NCBI GenBank assembly: GCA_031281855.1
Contig: JAITEW010000351.1
Coordinates: 1 to 5,535 of the forward strand
Source: Treponema sp.
GTDB lineage: Bacteria > Spirochaetota > Spirochaetia > Treponematales > Breznakiellaceae
Length of the DNA stretch: 5,535 bases
Reading direction: 5' to 3'
Shown here: positions 4,943-5,535 of the stretch, piece by piece
How the letters are laid out: every line of letters begins with the position of its first letter
How positions within the stretch are numbered: position 1 is the first letter of the stretch
The notes under the pieces: model-generated
What the model was told of the DNA's origin: nothing
The model's database searches: none
Seen by the model: the letters and a program-made list of their open reading frames with translations, nothing else
Made by a program: the position numbers and the translations under genes

Positions 4943-5535
4943 ATGGATAGGTTGAGACAAGACAGGTTTATCTGTGTACAGGGTCAGGAAGACGATGAAA
5001 AGGAGGAACCCAGGAACCAGGGGCCGGACCCGCTGGTACTCAAGATGCTTAAAACCCGGACAATCCTGCTTTCCGGGGAGATTAATAAAGACCTGGCGGA
5101 GCGGACTATCAGGCAGCTTCTTCTTCTGAATGATATGGGAACCGGCGGGATACAGATTTTTATCGATTCGCCCGGAGGCGATGCCGATGCGGGTTACGCC
5201 ATTTTTGACATGATACGGTTTATCAAAGCTCCTGTGTGGACCGTCGGTATGGGCCTTGTGGCCAGCGCCGCTGCTATCATTCAGCTCGCCGCTCCCAGGG
5301 AACGGCGGGTGGGGCTTCCTAACAGCCACTACCTCATCCACCAGCCCCTGTCGGGAATACGGGGAGTTGCTACGGACATTGAAATCCACGCCAGGGAGCT
5401 GGACAAACTCAGGGAAAAGATAAACCGCCTGATTTCCGAAGAGACCGGGATGCCCTGGGAACAGGTTGAAAAAGATACGGACCGGGATTACTGGATGAAC
5501 GCCGATGAGGCGGTGAAATACGGGCTTATCTCCAG
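4943..5535 (+). CDS. clpP: ATP-dependent Clp protease proteolytic subunit, spirochaetal ClpP2 type (runs off the right edge)
   Basis: ClpP is the barrel-shaped serine peptidase of the Clp complex, fed by ClpX or ClpA/ClpC ATPases. The window holds 197 full codons with no stop, nearly the whole protein. The family core is clear: FIDSPGGDADAGYAIFDM (73-90), VGMGLVASAAAI (101-112) with nucleophile Ser108, LPNSHYLIHQPLSG (125-138) with His133, ATDIEIHA (143-150), and DTDRDYWM (178-185) with the presumed catalytic Asp182. The nucleophile motif VASAA, in place of the usual AASMG, and the YLIHQPLSG stretch recall the second ClpP (ClpP2) of treponemes and borreliae. The N-terminus lacks the usual axial-loop sequence and has an acidic, charged stretch instead (residues 15-30, with EDDEKEE). 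It may pair with a canonical ClpP1 encoded elsewhere. The last few residues lie outside the window. Confidence 0.93.
   Translation, partial: MDRLRQDRFICVQGQEDDEKEEPRNQGPDPLVLKMLKTRTILLSGEINKDLAERTIRQLLLLNDMGTGGIQIFIDSPGGDADAGYAIFDMIRFIKAPVWTVGMGLVASAAAIIQLAAPRERRVGLPNSHYLIHQPLSGIRGVATDIEIHARELDKLREKINRLISEETGMPWEQVEKDTDRDYWMNADEAVKYGLIS

Overview
This window looks like chromosomal DNA from a spirochaete, most likely a treponeme with fairly high GC (perhaps of the insect-gut type). The basis is a ClpP of the spirochaetal ClpP2 type with the VASAA nucleophile motif, two lipoproteins with relaxed, spirochaete-style lipoboxes, and a membrane PAP2 phosphatase with extra C-terminal helices. The placement is recognition from memory, not a search result. 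I see no mobile element, RNA gene, CRISPR array or phage sequence. Coding density is high and the longest gap between genes is 79 bases.

Layout: two transcription units diverge from a 79-base gap (3672-3750). Leftward, on the minus strand, are four genes in order: a large lipoprotein with a probable ConA/LamG-like C-terminal domain (2100-3671), a small lipoprotein (1426-2103, 4-base ATGA overlap), a PAP2-family membrane phosphatase (302-1357, after a 68-base gap), and the start of mnmE (309 to the left edge, 8-base overlap, GTG start). Rightward, on the plus strand, are alr, the alanine racemase (3751-4863), and after 79 bases a ClpP2-type protease subunit (4943 to the right edge). The mnmE and clpP genes are cut by the window edges.

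The cell envelope is a common theme. Alanine racemase supplies D-alanine for peptidoglycan, the PAP2 protein could recycle a lipid (pyro)phosphate such as undecaprenyl pyrophosphate, and two lipoproteins share its operon. mnmE (tRNA wobble-uridine modification) and clpP (protein turnover) are housekeeping neighbours. The two leading promoters appear to be packed back-to-back in the 79-base gap and could compete.

I do not find a clearly new system. The points most worth checking are a canonical four-run G-quadruplex motif inside the mnmE coding strand that encodes a Gly-rich insertion, a second repeat-born insertion in the same MnmE domain, a ClpP lacking the canonical N-terminal axial-loop sequence, and an unrecognised pair of translationally coupled lipoproteins.
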